A stretch of 64,000 nucleotides of DNA from Asterias amurensis. Its lineage: Eukaryota; Echinodermata; Asteroidea; Forcipulatida; Asteriidae. The stretch is taken from contig NC_092654.1 in the NCBI RefSeq assembly GCF_032118995.1, positions 15,739,784-15,803,783 of the forward strand. Direction: 5' to 3'. A program made the position numbers and the translations under genes. Shown here piece after piece: positions 63,734 to 64,000 of the stretch. The notes below the pieces were generated by a model. That model was not told where the DNA came from and ran no database searches. It saw only the letters and a program-made list of their open reading frames with translations. Every line of letters starts with the position of its first letter. Position 1 is the first letter of the stretch.

Positions 63734-64000
63734 CTGTAAAATAGAAAAACAATATTATACTTAAGATTATGCAATCCAACAACTAAAGTGAGCAATTAAA
63801 GGGAGGTGTCGTTTTGATCTTAGCAGGCCTAAGGCTGTACAGGGAATAATGAACTTTGAACCCAGTTACTGCAGGTGCAAGCACTGCCCACCATATCACA
63901 AAGGGCAATGCCGTGCTACTGTAAACCTGTGCTGCTGGCGGCAGCCATTTTACGAGATCATTGAAGACCACCACTCCCCAAAAGGAAACACAAATTGAAG

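Noticed and set aside
63783..63974. Upstream EIF1 exon
   Set aside because: The minus-strand ORF does not resemble the SUI1 N-terminal half and lacks a donor in the phase needed by the exon at 63733.

Overview
The window is a vertebrate-like but compact metazoan nuclear locus, most likely from an echinoderm (a sea star is my guess). The evidence is four spliced genes with clear bilaterian orthologues, GT-AG introns, low GC, no prokaryotic gene order, and a very high load of short palindromic DNA transposons, tRNA-derived SINEs and L2/CR1-like LINEs. The species call is an inference from repeat flavour, not from a marker gene.

Layout. (1) 267-2841, minus strand: the first three coding exons of NPHP3 (nephrocystin-3), running off the left edge. 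(2) 2842-6650: intergenic, with a minisatellite in inverted arrangement, a 41-bp perfect inverted repeat and two small MITEs. (3) 6749-12255, plus strand: a three-exon gene for a 419-residue protein that I cannot assign to a named family. It has an N-terminal Gly-Cys-Cys-Cys acylation-type motif, a long acidic disordered middle and a C-terminal R-SNARE motif with the 0-layer arginine, and no transmembrane segment. This is the best candidate for something undescribed. (4) 12256-27036: repeats plus the presumed 3'UTR of the next gene. (5) 27037-58928, minus strand: a complete LARP4/LARP4B gene with 14 coding exons whose phases all agree (927 residues): PAM2, La motif, RRM, polyQ, and conserved C-terminal blocks. 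Its introns hold most of the mobile DNA, including an apparently full-length LINE (about 35165-39008, plus strand) with one uninterrupted endonuclease/reverse transcriptase ORF and a 2A-like NPGP motif. (6) 58929-63586: LARP4 upstream region and repeats. (7) 63587-63733, minus strand: the last coding exon of EIF1 (SUI1 family), which runs off the right edge.

The genes are not a pathway: cilium (NPHP3), probable membrane fusion or its inhibition (R-SNARE protein), mRNA stability/poly(A) binding (LARP4) and start-codon selection (EIF1). The other main content is the repeat landscape. There are two TTAA-flanked MITE families, a palindromic TTAA family, a long foldback element with a 9-bp target duplication, and several nested insertions that give relative ages. 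Exon borders were set by eye from splice consensus, reading phase and remembered human orthologues; no alignment or database search was run.
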